A DNA stretch of 43,553 nt from Bacteroidales bacterium UBA1180 (GTDB taxonomy: Bacteria > Bacteroidota > Bacteroidia > Bacteroidales > Paludibacteraceae): contig DBYS01000012.1 of assembly GCA_002310195.1 (NCBI GenBank), forward strand, positions 1 to 43,553, in the 5' to 3' direction. Position 1 is the stretch's first letter. Each line of letters opens with the position of its first letter. The notes under the pieces are model-generated. The model saw only the letters and a program-made list of their open reading frames with translations, had not been told where the DNA came from and did not search any database. Below, piece by piece: positions 7,307 to 17,667 of the stretch. The position numbers and the translations under genes are program-made.

Positions 7307-7578
7307 GAGTAGAACTAAATCCCAACATCCGGAGTCTGTCAGGCAGGCTCGGCAAGATTGTGTACTCGACGCGTTACGATGCAGAGGGCAATCCGAAAGT
7401 GTTTGCCCGTCCGTACGTACCAGCGAAACGCAAAACGCCACTGAGCGAAGTAGAGAAGAAGAATCGCAAGTTGTTCGGCCTAATTACGAAGGAGGTGTGG
7501 CGACGCATGCAAGCCGGCGACACTCGTCAGCGCAAGGAGATCTTTGCGGAAGTGAAACGTGAGTTGTCATCAAAATAG
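7303..7578 (+). CDS. small basic protein, SG-L-KI type, unknown function
   Basis: 91 residues. It shows SLSGRLGKIVYSTRY, then KVFARPYVPAKRKTPLSEVE, then NRKLFGLITKEVWRRM. The spacing of SGxLxKI, TPLSxxE and RxxFGxI parallels the 127-residue product at 114-497. I recall similar small proteins in Bacteroidetes genomes but know no function for them. It starts inside the stop of the previous gene and ends 8 nt before the next, so it is part of a tight operon. Confidence 0.7.
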   Translation: MRVELNPNIRSLSGRLGKIVYSTRYDAEGNPKVFARPYVPAKRKTPLSEVEKKNRKLFGLITKEVWRRMQAGDTRQRKEIFAEVKRELSSK

Positions 7579-7586
7579 AACAGCCT

Positions 7587-7820
7587 ATGGGACGACATCC
7601 ATCATCGGTTTCAATTGAGGCCATCCGCACGCAAATACAGGCAAACATCGCACACACACTAAGTGATGATATGCTCGGCCTTTACCTGCGCGGCTTCACG
7701 CGGCGAGTAACGAGGCAAGGCATATACACGAAGCAAGCGGTGTACGGAGCCATCAAACGTGGCAAGATGAGTCATGAGATGGCGCAGATGTTTGTCGAGT
7801 ACTGCCTGCGGAATGCATAG
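7587..7820 (+). CDS. small helical protein, last gene of the cluster
   Basis: 77 residues with a high helix content (SIEAIRTQIQANIAHTLSDDMLGLYLRGF) and a basic middle (TRRVTRQGIYTKQAVYGAIKRGK). It is unrecognised. Close spacing to the preceding gene and a terminator 45 nt downstream mark the end of the cluster. Confidence 0.6.
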   Translation: MGRHPSSVSIEAIRTQIQANIAHTLSDDMLGLYLRGFTRRVTRQGIYTKQAVYGAIKRGKMSHEMAQMFVEYCLRNA

Positions 7821-7832
7821 AGAATTGCACTA

Positions 7833-7850
7833 AATGAACAAATGTTCATT
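7833..7850. repeat. inverted repeat AATGAACA-AA-TGTTCATT
   Basis: Perfect 8-bp arms with a 2-nt spacer, located between the end of the small-gene cluster and the dxs promoter. It has the look of a dimeric regulator site, but no regulator can be tied to it. Confidence 0.45.
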
Positions 7851-7865
7851 ATTTTTCAAAAAAAG

Positions 7866-7898
7866 TCCCACAAAACTTGCAAATGTGGGATTTTTTTT
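7866..7898 (+). terminator. rho-independent terminator before dxs
   Basis: TCCCAC (7866-7871) pairs with GTGGGA (7885-7890), followed by eight T. It closes the small-gene cluster. The -33 element of the dxs promoter lies in its loop. Confidence 0.9.
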
Positions 7899-7907
7899 GT
7901 AATTTTG
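7877..7907 (+). promoter_or_regulatory. promoter of the dxs-led operon
   Basis: TTG (7877-7879), 20 nt, then TAATTTTG (7900-7907). The promoter is nested in the preceding terminator. The leader carries a GGCTC/GAGCC hairpin (7910-7926). The next visible break in the plus-strand gene run is at 24.7 kb, so this may drive a very long transcript. Confidence 0.8.
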
Positions 7908-7966
7908 TAGGCTCGTTGTGTGAGCCGCCGTTTTGCTGATGGTGTGAAATATACTGAGTTATACTA

Positions 7967-9885
<1,919 letters not shown>

Positions 9886-9895
<10 letters not shown>

Positions 9896-11220
9896 TTATT
9901 GCAGGAGCGGGAGCGGTAGGAACGCACTTGGCCAAACTACTGTCGCGCGAGAACGTGGACATCAGTCTGATGGACGAACGTGCCGAACGAATCGAAGGTC
10001 TGGATGCCGATTACGACATGCTGACGAAGGTCGGTGTGCCTACATCGATACGCGACCTGGAGGACATAGGTGTGCGCGACGCCGATCTGTTCGTGGCCGT
10101 TACTCCGTCGGAGACGGAGAACATGACCGCGTGTCTGATTGCCAACCAGCTCGGCGCAAAGAAAACCCTGGCGCGAATCGACAACTACGAGTACCTGATG
10201 CCCGAGAACAAACGGTTCTTCGAGCAGATGGGTCTGAACCACCTGATCTACCCCGAGGTGCTGGCTGCGCAGGAGATATGCGAGTCGCTCAAGAAGAACT
10301 GGATGCGTTATCACCTCACGCTGTGCAACGGTCTGCTCGACCTCTGTGTGGTGAAGATCCGCGAGGGTGCACCGATGGTAGGCCAGCAGTTCATGTCCGG
10401 GTTCTTTGCCCACGGCAACTACCGCATAGTGGCGATCAAACGCGGCCAGGAAACGATCATCCCCGGCGGCACGGACGCAGTGGAGGTAGACGACATGATC
10501 TACGCCGTGTGCACGCGCGAGAACATGTCCGTGCTCCGCAAGGAAGCCGGCAAGAGCGAACGGGAGATCAACAATATCATCTTCTTCGGCGGCAGCAAGA
10601 TTGCCCAAAAAGCCGTGATGAACTTGCCGGAAGGCAAGACGGTGAAGGTGCTCGAGGCCGACCGCGAACTGTGCGACCGGCTGTCGGAGAAACTCGGCGA
10701 CGCAATGATCATCCACGCCGACGGCAGTGACATGTCCGTACTGAAAGAGGAGGGCATAGAGGATGCCGACGCCTTTGTTGCCGTAACCGACCGCAGCGAG
10801 GCGAACATCTTCGCATGCCTTGCCGCAAGACGGTTTGGCGTACGCAAGACGATTGCCGAGATCGAGAACATGGATTATATCAGCATGGCCGAGCAACTCG
10901 AGGTCGGCGCTATGCTCAACAAGAAAACCATAGCCGCCAGCTACATCTACCGCCTGCTGATGAAAGCCTCGGTACAGAACGTGCAGAACCTGACCGCCGC
11001 CGATGCGGAGATCGTGGAGTTCCTCGTGACCGAGGACAGCCGCATCACCCGCGATGTGATCAAGAACATGGGTCTGCCCGTGGAGTGTAACATAGGCGCA
11101 TTGGTGCGTGCCGGCGAGGGCATACTCGTCAACGGCGACACCCAGCTCCTGCCCGGCGACCAGGTAGTGGTGTTCTGCAAGAGCAATAATCTGCAACGCG
11201 TAGAAAAATACTTCAAATGA
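9886..11220 (+). CDS. trkA: Trk potassium uptake regulator TrkA
   Basis: 444 residues, the cytosolic NAD(H)-binding subunit that gates the TrkH channel. It has two RCK_N/RCK_C repeats. The first Rossmann motif is IIAGAGAVGTHLAKLL at residues 4-19, with an acidic residue after strand 2 (LMDERAERIEG). The second begins near residue 225 (NNIIFFGGSKIAQKAV). The final RCK_C ends in LLPGDQVVVFCK. The length is usual for TrkA. The start overlaps the dxs stop by 10 nt and the stop overlaps trkH, so the three genes are translated together. Confidence 0.96.
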
Positions 11221-12734
11221 CCAAGACATTCAACTGGAAGATAGTGATCCGCACGTACGGTGCGCTGCTGCTGATCGAGGCGCTGTTCATGGCTATCCCG
11301 ACCGTAGCGGCCTACCTGTACGGCGACCATGACGGTGCGGCGTTCGCCGTGAGCACGCTGATTACCCTGCTTTTCGGTGCAGTGGGTATGCGCTGGGGCA
11401 GGAACGCCCAGCGACGTGTGAGCGAACGTGAGGGTTACCTGATCGTGGCACTGGTGTGGATCGTGTTCTCGCTGTTCGGTATGCTGCCGTTCTACCTGTC
11501 CGGTGCGTTGGACACGATCACCGACAGCTGGTTTGAGACGATGGCCGGGTTCTCGACGATGGGTGCCACGGTGATCGAGAACGTGGAGGTGATGTCGCAC
11601 GCTATCCTGCTCTGGCGCGCAATCATGCAGTGGCTGGGCGGTATGGGAATAATCGTGCTGAGCGTGGCCGTGCTGCCGCTGTTCGGCTTGGGTGGTATGC
11701 AGCTATACGCCGCGGAGGTCACGGGCGTGAGTTACGAGAAACTCTCGCCGCGCATAACGAACACCGCGCGGCTGCTCTGGGGCACGTACGTCTTCCTCAC
11801 GCTGATCGAAACCCTGCTGCTGAACTTCTTCGGCATGGATATGTTCGACTCCGTCTGCCACTCGATGGCTACGGTGGCCACCGGCGGATTCTCGACCAAG
11901 AACACCTCACTCATGCTGTGCAGTCCGGCAATCCAATATACGGTGGCAGTGTTCATGCTGCTGTCGGGTATCAACTTCTCGCAGATCATCTTCTTCCTGC
12001 GCGGCAAACCCGATAAGCTCTACCACGACGAGGAGACGCGCTGGTACGTAGGTGCCGTGCTGATCTGCACGGTGGTGCTAACCTTAGGGCTGTTCGTTTA
12101 CTACGCGTTTATCCAACCCGCCGAGTGGTTGCCGGCGCTGCTCGAGCGCAACATGCTGCGCGGCTATGCGGCACACGCCGAGTGGGCGTTCCGTAACTCA
12201 TTCTTCACCACCTGCGCGGCGATCACCAGTACGGGCTTTGCCTCGGCGGATTACATGCTGTGGCCTAAGCTGATCTGGGTGTTCGTGTTCCTGATGATGT
12301 TCACGGGCGGTGCCTCAGGCAGTACGGCCGGTGGTATCAAGTGGGTGCGTATAGCGATCTTCGCCAAGAACGCGTTCGCCGAGATGTACCGCCGTATTCA
12401 CCCCAACGCTGTGTTGCCTATACGCTTCAACGGACGGCCGCTGTCGCAGACCGTGACGAACAATGTGATGGCGTTCCTGTTCTTCTACGTAGTGATCATC
12501 ATCCTTGCCACGATGATCTTCATCGCTTGCGGCATATCGCCGGGCGAGGCGTTCGCCACAGCCGTGAGCGGCATGGGTAACGTAGGCGAGAGCCTCGGAC
12601 AGTACGGTCCGGCAGGCAACTACGCGAACTTCCCGATTGTGGCCAAATGGGTGATGACCGTAGTGATGCTCATCGGCCGTCTGGAGATCTTCACCGTGCT
12701 GCTGCTCTTCTCACCTGTGCTCTGGAGGAAATAA
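11217..12734 (+). CDS. trkH: Trk potassium transporter membrane subunit TrkH
   Basis: 505 residues, a multi-spanning inner-membrane protein with the four pore-loop repeats of the TrkH/KtrB family. Visible filter-like segments are FSTMGATV (about 103), ATVATGGFSTKN (about 217), TSTGFASADY (about 339) and SGMGNVGESLGQYGP (about 451), each with the conserved Gly. It forms the K+ path gated by TrkA. The start overlaps the trkA stop by 4 nt (ATGA). Confidence 0.96.
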   Translation: MTKTFNWKIVIRTYGALLLIEALFMAIPTVAAYLYGDHDGAAFAVSTLITLLFGAVGMRWGRNAQRRVSEREGYLIVALVWIVFSLFGMLPFYLSGALDTITDSWFETMAGFSTMGATVIENVEVMSHAILLWRAIMQWLGGMGIIVLSVAVLPLFGLGGMQLYAAEVTGVSYEKLSPRITNTARLLWGTYVFLTLIETLLLNFFGMDMFDSVCHSMATVATGGFSTKNTSLMLCSPAIQYTVAVFMLLSGINFSQIIFFLRGKPDKLYHDEETRWYVGAVLICTVVLTLGLFVYYAFIQPAEWLPALLERNMLRGYAAHAEWAFRNSFFTTCAAITSTGFASADYMLWPKLIWVFVFLMMFTGGASGSTAGGIKWVRIAIFAKNAFAEMYRRIHPNAVLPIRFNGRPLSQTVTNNVMAFLFFYVVIIILATMIFIACGISPGEAFATAVSGMGNVGESLGQYGPAGNYANFPIVAKWVMTVVMLIGRLEIFTVLLLFSPVLWRK

Positions 12735-12763
12735 CCGCCGCGCTCAAAGAAAATCGACCGCTG

Positions 12764-14239
12764 ATGAAACCCCACCAAATCCTAATCTGCATACTCAGTA
12801 CGCTCATCGTCCTTGCGGCGGTGTGCGTGCTCGGTGCAGGTCGCTCATCGGTGGTGCGTGTCCCCTCACTGGCATCCGTGTTTAACCTGCCCGAACGGAC
12901 GGCAGACAGCCTTGTAGCCGATGATCTGTTGGCCGATACATTGGCGGCTGTTGCCGACATCTCTGTTGTTATGCCTGTTGAGCAGCCTAAGGCCGATACT
13001 GTACCGGCCAAACCGAAAGTAACCGAACTCCCGAAAGCCTTGCCGCAAACCAAACTTTCATTGCCACTGTTCTACGCCGCTCTCGAGCAGGCCGACAAGC
13101 ATTCCGTGCGCATCGTGCACTACGGCGACTCGCAGATCGAGGAGGACCGTATATCTATGAATCTTCGTCAGCGTCTGCAGGAACGCTTCGGTGGCGGTGG
13201 CATAGGACTCATACCGATGGTGCAGACCATCCCCACGTATACAGTCAAACAATCGCTCGAGCAAGACGGCCGTCACGTGCCGAATACCTACATCAAACGG
13301 TACCTCGCTTACGGTCCGTCGGCTATGCGCCTGAAGACCGGCAATCTCTATGGTCCGCTGGCGCAGGTAGCCGTGGTCGATCAGCCTATCGATGTGAACG
13401 TCGAGCTGCTACGTGACCGCGTGCTGACGCGCGACTACAACCGCATACGTGTCTTGTACTCCGACAGCATCGAGGTGCAGCTCTTGCCCGACTCGATAGA
13501 GCAGCGCCGCACGCTGGTCAGTCCGCGCAGCAACGACTCGGCGGCGATGGCCGAACCGCTGTACCAGACGATCATCGCGCTGCAACCCGCGCAACGCAAT
13601 AGTCTTGTGCGGCTGAGCGGACGGGGACAGGTGTACGGGCTGTCGCTCGAGACACCTACCGGTGTGCAGGTCGATAACATACCCATGCGCGGTGCGGCCG
13701 GCACGAACTTCACGTTCATCTCCCGCCGCCAGCTCGCCGCGTACTTCCGCGAGACCCACACCGCACTCGTGATCATGCAGTTCGGCGGCAACGCCATGCC
13801 GGCTATCCGCTCGCAGGTTGCCGTGGCGCGGTACACCGAGTCGATGCGCGAACAGATACGTTACATCATGGCGGCAGCTCCGAACGCCTCGCTGCTGTTC
13901 GTCGGGCCGTCGGATATGATCACCACCGTTGAGGGCGAACAGATGTCGTACCCCATGCTGCCGTACCTCGACCGCGCACTGGCTGCGATGATCGAGGAGG
14001 AGGGTGGAGCATACTACTCGCTCTTCCGGCTCATGGGGGGCGCAGGGAGTATGGTCAGTTGGCGTGACAAAGGGCTCGCCGGCGAGGACATGATACACTT
14101 CACCCGCAGCGGCGCAAAGAAAGTAGGCGAGATGCTTGCCAAGCAACTGCTCGAAGATTACGATAAGGTGATCGAGAGCCAACGGTCCGCTGAGGCTACA
14201 GTTGAAAACCAGGATACAGCGCATGTGGGAGATCTTTAA
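12764..14239 (+). CDS. membrane-anchored SGNH/GDSL hydrolase family protein
   Basis: 491 residues from the ATG at 12764; a longer frame overlapping trkH lacks sense. An N-terminal membrane anchor (ILICILSTLIVLAAVCVLGA, about 7-26) is followed by a disordered Ser/Pro/Val linker and a periplasmic domain. SGNH blocks: IVHYGDSQIEEDR with the nucleophile Ser (about 125-137), QFGGNAMP with the block III Asn (about 340-347), and DMIHFTRSGAKKVG with the terminal Asp/His pair (about 444-457). Such proteins partner with MBOAT acyltransferases in O-acetylating surface polysaccharides, as AlgX or DltD do. The next gene is an MBOAT enzyme that overlaps its end by 17 nt, so joint action is likely. Confidence 0.88.
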   Translation: MKPHQILICILSTLIVLAAVCVLGAGRSSVVRVPSLASVFNLPERTADSLVADDLLADTLAAVADISVVMPVEQPKADTVPAKPKVTELPKALPQTKLSLPLFYAALEQADKHSVRIVHYGDSQIEEDRISMNLRQRLQERFGGGGIGLIPMVQTIPTYTVKQSLEQDGRHVPNTYIKRYLAYGPSAMRLKTGNLYGPLAQVAVVDQPIDVNVELLRDRVLTRDYNRIRVLYSDSIEVQLLPDSIEQRRTLVSPRSNDSAAMAEPLYQTIIALQPAQRNSLVRLSGRGQVYGLSLETPTGVQVDNIPMRGAAGTNFTFISRRQLAAYFRETHTALVIMQFGGNAMPAIRSQVAVARYTESMREQIRYIMAAAPNASLLFVGPSDMITTVEGEQMSYPMLPYLDRALAAMIEEEGGAYYSLFRLMGGAGSMVSWRDKGLAGEDMIHFTRSGAKKVGEMLAKQLLEDYDKVIESQRSAEATVENQDTAHVGDL

Positions 14240-16019
14240 ATATGACCCGATGCACCCGTTGCTGTTCACCCAGTTCTACTTCTGGGCGTTCTTCGCTATT
14301 GTGTATGCAGGCTTCACGCTGCTCATGCAGTGGGGACCGATCCACGGCAAGCACGACAGTCTGAACCGTCCCTCCCGGGCACGGCTTCATGCGCGGAACA
14401 TCTACCTGATGGCCGCGTCGTGGTTCTTCTACTATAAGACCTCGGGGATCTTCCTACTCATCCTCGCCTTCATCACCCTGAGCGACTGGCTCATTGGTAA
14501 ACAAATCTACAAAGCCAGATACTCCCGCCCTTTGAGGGAGGGCCGGGGAGGGTCCGGTTGGCTGATCCTGAGCGTAGTGATCGATCTGTCGCTGCTGTTC
14601 TACTTCAAGTACGCGTACTTCTTCACCAACATCTTCAACGACCTGTTCGGCACCAGTTTTCAGGTGTTCGACATATTTGCATATATAGGCAACGGCTTCA
14701 GCCACGACGGACGGTTCCTGGTCGATAGGATCATTCTGCCGGTGGGTATATCGTTCTATATCTTCCAGGTCATCTCCTACGCGGTGGATATCTACCGCGG
14801 CAAGATTGAGCCGGTGCAGAACATCCTCGACTTCGGGTTCTACGTATCGTTCTTCCCGCAGCTCGTAGCCGGACCTATCGTTCGTGCCTCGGAGTTCGTG
14901 CCGCAACTCTATAGGCCGTTCTTCCTCACCCGCCGCCAGTTCGGTATAGCGGTGTTCTGGATACTGAACGGACTACTCAAAAAGATCATCCTCTCCGACT
15001 ACCTGGCCGTGAACTTTATCGACCGCGTGTTCCAGAGTCCGATGCTCTTCTCCGGCTTCGAGAACTTCTTTGCCCTGCTCACCTATTCGATGCAGGTATA
15101 TGCGGACTTCTCGGGTTACACCGATATAGCTATCGGCGTGGCACTGCTCATGGGCTTCTATCTGCCTAAGAACTTCGATTCGCCCTACAAGTCCCGCAAC
15201 CCGCAGGAGTTCTGGCGCCGCTGGCATCAGTCGCTCTCGCGCTGGCTGAAGGGTTACGTCTATATCCCGCTCGGCGGTAACCGTACGCTGTTCGGCCGCC
15301 CGGCAAGCAAGCTCCTCAGTTCGAACTTCAACTCGTTCCTCACGATGCTCATCGGCGGCCTATGGCACGGCGCGAGTTGGAACTTCGTGATCTGGGGCGC
15401 ACTGAATGGCATAGGTATGATCATCAACAAATGCTGGCGTGCCCTCAACGAGCATATACGTTACGTGCTCATGCTCCTGCTGGCTATAGCGATGGTTGTG
15501 ACGCGCCAGTTGACGAACAACGCGTACCCGCTCGTGAACATGATCGAGGTGTGGGTGCTCATCGTATGGGCAGGCACGTCGATTTGGTACGTGGGCTGGC
15601 TGTGGGGTGCACGGAGCACGAACCGCTTCATCGCGTGGGTGGATAATGCGTGGGATGTGCTGCAGACGTTCGTGTTCATCTCGTTCACCCGTCTGTTCTT
15701 CCGCTCAGCCAGCAATCTTGACCCCGCCACTGCCAACCGTGAGGCGTGGCAGACCGCCAAGCAGATGGTCAATCAGATAGGCTGCGCGTGGGATAACTCG
15801 ATCGTATGGCCGTTCATGCAGGAGTACAAGTATGTAGTGCTGCTGTTCGTGGCCGGCATGATTATCCACTGGCTGCCGGCACGCTTTAAGTCCCGTTACC
15901 GGCTGGCGTTCGCCGCCATGCCTCTGCCGCTGATCGTACTGGCCGCGGCTGTGGCGGTGATGATCGCCTACCAGTTCATCACGGCAGATATGCAACCGTT
16001 CATATACTTCCAGTTCTAA
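14223..16019 (+). CDS. MBOAT family O-acyltransferase (AlgI/DltB type)
   Basis: 598 residues from the ATG at 14223; a TTG 21 nt upstream gives a weaker alternative. It is multi-spanning, with family signatures KYAYFF, LPVGISFYIFQVISYAVDIYRG, FFPQLVAGPIVRASEF, YADFSGYTDIAIG, NPQEFWRRWHQSLSRWLKGYVYIPLGGNR and the catalytic-His segment GGLWHGASWNFVIWG. It probably moves acyl groups across the membrane to an exported glycan, with the upstream SGNH protein as partner. Oddity: the cytosolic loop around residue 100 (RYSRPLREGRGGSG) is encoded by a GC-rich repeat-like block at 14521-14553. Confidence 0.95.
   Translation: MWEIFKYDPMHPLLFTQFYFWAFFAIVYAGFTLLMQWGPIHGKHDSLNRPSRARLHARNIYLMAASWFFYYKTSGIFLLILAFITLSDWLIGKQIYKARYSRPLREGRGGSGWLILSVVIDLSLLFYFKYAYFFTNIFNDLFGTSFQVFDIFAYIGNGFSHDGRFLVDRIILPVGISFYIFQVISYAVDIYRGKIEPVQNILDFGFYVSFFPQLVAGPIVRASEFVPQLYRPFFLTRRQFGIAVFWILNGLLKKIILSDYLAVNFIDRVFQSPMLFSGFENFFALLTYSMQVYADFSGYTDIAIGVALLMGFYLPKNFDSPYKSRNPQEFWRRWHQSLSRWLKGYVYIPLGGNRTLFGRPASKLLSSNFNSFLTMLIGGLWHGASWNFVIWGALNGIGMIINKCWRALNEHIRYVLMLLLAIAMVVTRQLTNNAYPLVNMIEVWVLIVWAGTSIWYVGWLWGARSTNRFIAWVDNAWDVLQTFVFISFTRLFFRSASNLDPATANREAWQTAKQMVNQIGCAWDNSIVWPFMQEYKYVVLLFVAGMIIHWLPARFKSRYRLAFAAMPLPLIVLAAAVAVMIAYQFITADMQPFIYFQF
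14521..14553. repeat. GC-rich repeat-like block inside the MBOAT gene
   Basis: This block contains CTCCCGCCC, TTTGAGGGAGGG and CCGGGGAGGG in succession, with imperfect self-complementarity (CTCCC with GGGAG). It contrasts with the surrounding codons and encodes a non-conserved loop. It looks like an intergenic-type repeat captured in frame; only one copy is seen in this window. Confidence 0.5.
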
Positions 16020-16051
16020 CAGTTTAACCGTATAACAGCATACCAGCCATC

Positions 16052-16630
16052 ATGATCATCGGCGTAACAGGAGGCATAGGCAGCGGCAAATCGACCGTAC
16101 TGCGCGCGGTAGCCCGGCAGGGTTATCCGGTGTATGACTGTGATACCGAGGCCAAGCGGCTGATAGTAGAAGACCCCACTGTGCGCAAGCAGCTCGCGGA
16201 GCTCTTCGGACCGGAAGTCTATAACAATGGCGTATATCAGACGCAGCTTGTGGCAGCGCAGGTGTTTGCCGACCCCGGCAAGCTCGCACGCCTCAATGCG
16301 ATCGTTCATCCGGCTGTGACCGAGGACATACGCCGCTGGGCGGCTGACAAAGATCTGGCGTTCATCGAGTCGGCCATACTCGTGTCATCAGGCATGAATA
16401 GCCTGTGCGATGTGCTGGTGGCTGTTACCGCACCCGAAGCGGTTCGTGTTCAGCGTGTGCTGCACCGTGCTGCCGAACAGGGCAAACCCACCACTGAAGC
16501 CGAGGTGCGCGCACGGATCAGAAGCCAGCAAGCCGAAAGCGGCCATCCGATGCACGAGATCAACAACGATGGCACAACGCCTATAGATACATTAGCACAA
16601 CAACTCATTCATTTTGCCCAAAGCCTATGA
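16052..16630 (+). CDS. coaE: dephospho-CoA kinase
   Basis: 192 residues. It phosphorylates the 3'-OH of dephospho-CoA, the last step of coenzyme A synthesis, in the cytosol. The N-terminal P-loop GVTGGIGSGKSTV (residues 4-16), the YPVYDCDTEAKRL segment with the conserved Asp (about 26-38) and HPAVTEDIRRW (about 85) are typical. The length is normal for the family. It lies 32 nt after the MBOAT gene and overlaps the next start by 4 nt. Confidence 0.96.
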   Translation: MIIGVTGGIGSGKSTVLRAVARQGYPVYDCDTEAKRLIVEDPTVRKQLAELFGPEVYNNGVYQTQLVAAQVFADPGKLARLNAIVHPAVTEDIRRWAADKDLAFIESAILVSSGMNSLCDVLVAVTAPEAVRVQRVLHRAAEQGKPTTEAEVRARIRSQQAESGHPMHEINNDGTTPIDTLAQQLIHFAQSL

Positions 16631-17652
16631 AGATCCTGACCCGATATATTCCTCTGATTGCCCTGCTGCTGCTCGACTCGTGCGTTGTGCGCGAACAGAA
16701 GCAGCGCGTGGTGCAACCCGTTCAGTGCGAACTGATGACCGTTAGCGCTACCGCTTCGCTGAGCAGCCTGACGTACCTGGCTACCGTGCAGGAGCAGGCG
16801 CATATACCTCTCAGTATGCCCTACGGCGGCACGATCACCGAACTGCGTGTGCGTCAAAACGCACGAGTGCGCAAGGGCGATGTCCTGCTGCGTGTGGATG
16901 ACACCAATGCCCGTCAGGCACTGGCCTCGGCAAGCGCGTCACTCTCGCAGGCGAACGATGCTATGCAACGCACCAAGCCGCTGCACGAGAAGGGACTGAT
17001 AACCGACATCCAGATGGTAGAGATCCAAACGAAGCTCGATCAGGCTCAGGCTGCGAAGACCGCTGCCGAACGTCAGGTGCAGCAGTGTACGCTCACCGCG
17101 CCGCAGGATGGTCTGGCTACCTTCGACGCCCTGCACGTAGGCCAGCATCTGGTGCCCGAGGTGCCGGTGATCACCCTGCTGGACATGACCGGTTTCACGG
17201 TGATGATCCATGTGCCCGAGGCGGAGATCGCCGGACTGCATATAGGTGATAGCGCCGTGCTCGCTGTACCGGCTCTGCAAGCCGAGGGTTTGCGGGCACG
17301 TCTATCGCAGATCGGCGTACAGGCCAACAGCCTGACGCACACATACCCCGTTGAGGCCTACATAAGCAACCCGCCGGCAGGATTGTTGCCCGGGATGGTC
17401 GGTTCGCTGACCGTCACCCGCATGGCCAGGAGCGCGATCATCATCCCCCAGCGCTGCGTAACGATGCTGCCCGAAGGACCGGCCGTGTGGGTGGCCAACC
17501 AGAGCGATTGTGCCGAGCGGCGACTGATCACCCTCGGCGATTACCAGGCCGATGGCGTACAGGTCACCGCCGGACTGAACGAGGGCGACCGGCTCGTCAT
17601 AACCGGTTACCAAAAGCTCTATCATAATGCACCGATAACCGTCAGCCGTTAA
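16627..17652 (+). CDS. RND efflux periplasmic adaptor (HlyD/AcrA family), lipoprotein
   Basis: 341 residues. The signal peptide ends in LLLLDSC, a plausible lipobox with Cys19. The biotinyl-lipoyl half-motifs flank a coiled coil: PYGGTITELRVRQNARVRKGDVLLRVDD (about 59-86, described by its ends PYGG and LLRVDD) and CTLTAPQDGLATF. Between them (about 90-145) is a hairpin rich in Ala/Gln/Lys. A beta-barrel (VMIHVPEAEIAGLHIGD) and membrane-proximal domain follow. It bridges the inner-membrane pump to an outer-membrane channel. The pump is encoded directly after it; no TolC-type gene is present in the window. Confidence 0.93.
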   Translation: MKILTRYIPLIALLLLDSCVVREQKQRVVQPVQCELMTVSATASLSSLTYLATVQEQAHIPLSMPYGGTITELRVRQNARVRKGDVLLRVDDTNARQALASASASLSQANDAMQRTKPLHEKGLITDIQMVEIQTKLDQAQAAKTAAERQVQQCTLTAPQDGLATFDALHVGQHLVPEVPVITLLDMTGFTVMIHVPEAEIAGLHIGDSAVLAVPALQAEGLRARLSQIGVQANSLTHTYPVEAYISNPPAGLLPGMVGSLTVTRMARSAIIIPQRCVTMLPEGPAVWVANQSDCAERRLITLGDYQADGVQVTAGLNEGDRLVITGYQKLYHNAPITVSR

Positions 17653-17667
17653 TGCCATAGCCTAACA

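Noticed and set aside
9937..11229. Minus-strand 430-codon frame opposite trkA
   Set aside because: His/Val/Ala-rich antisense shadow of a clear trkA gene; no motif.
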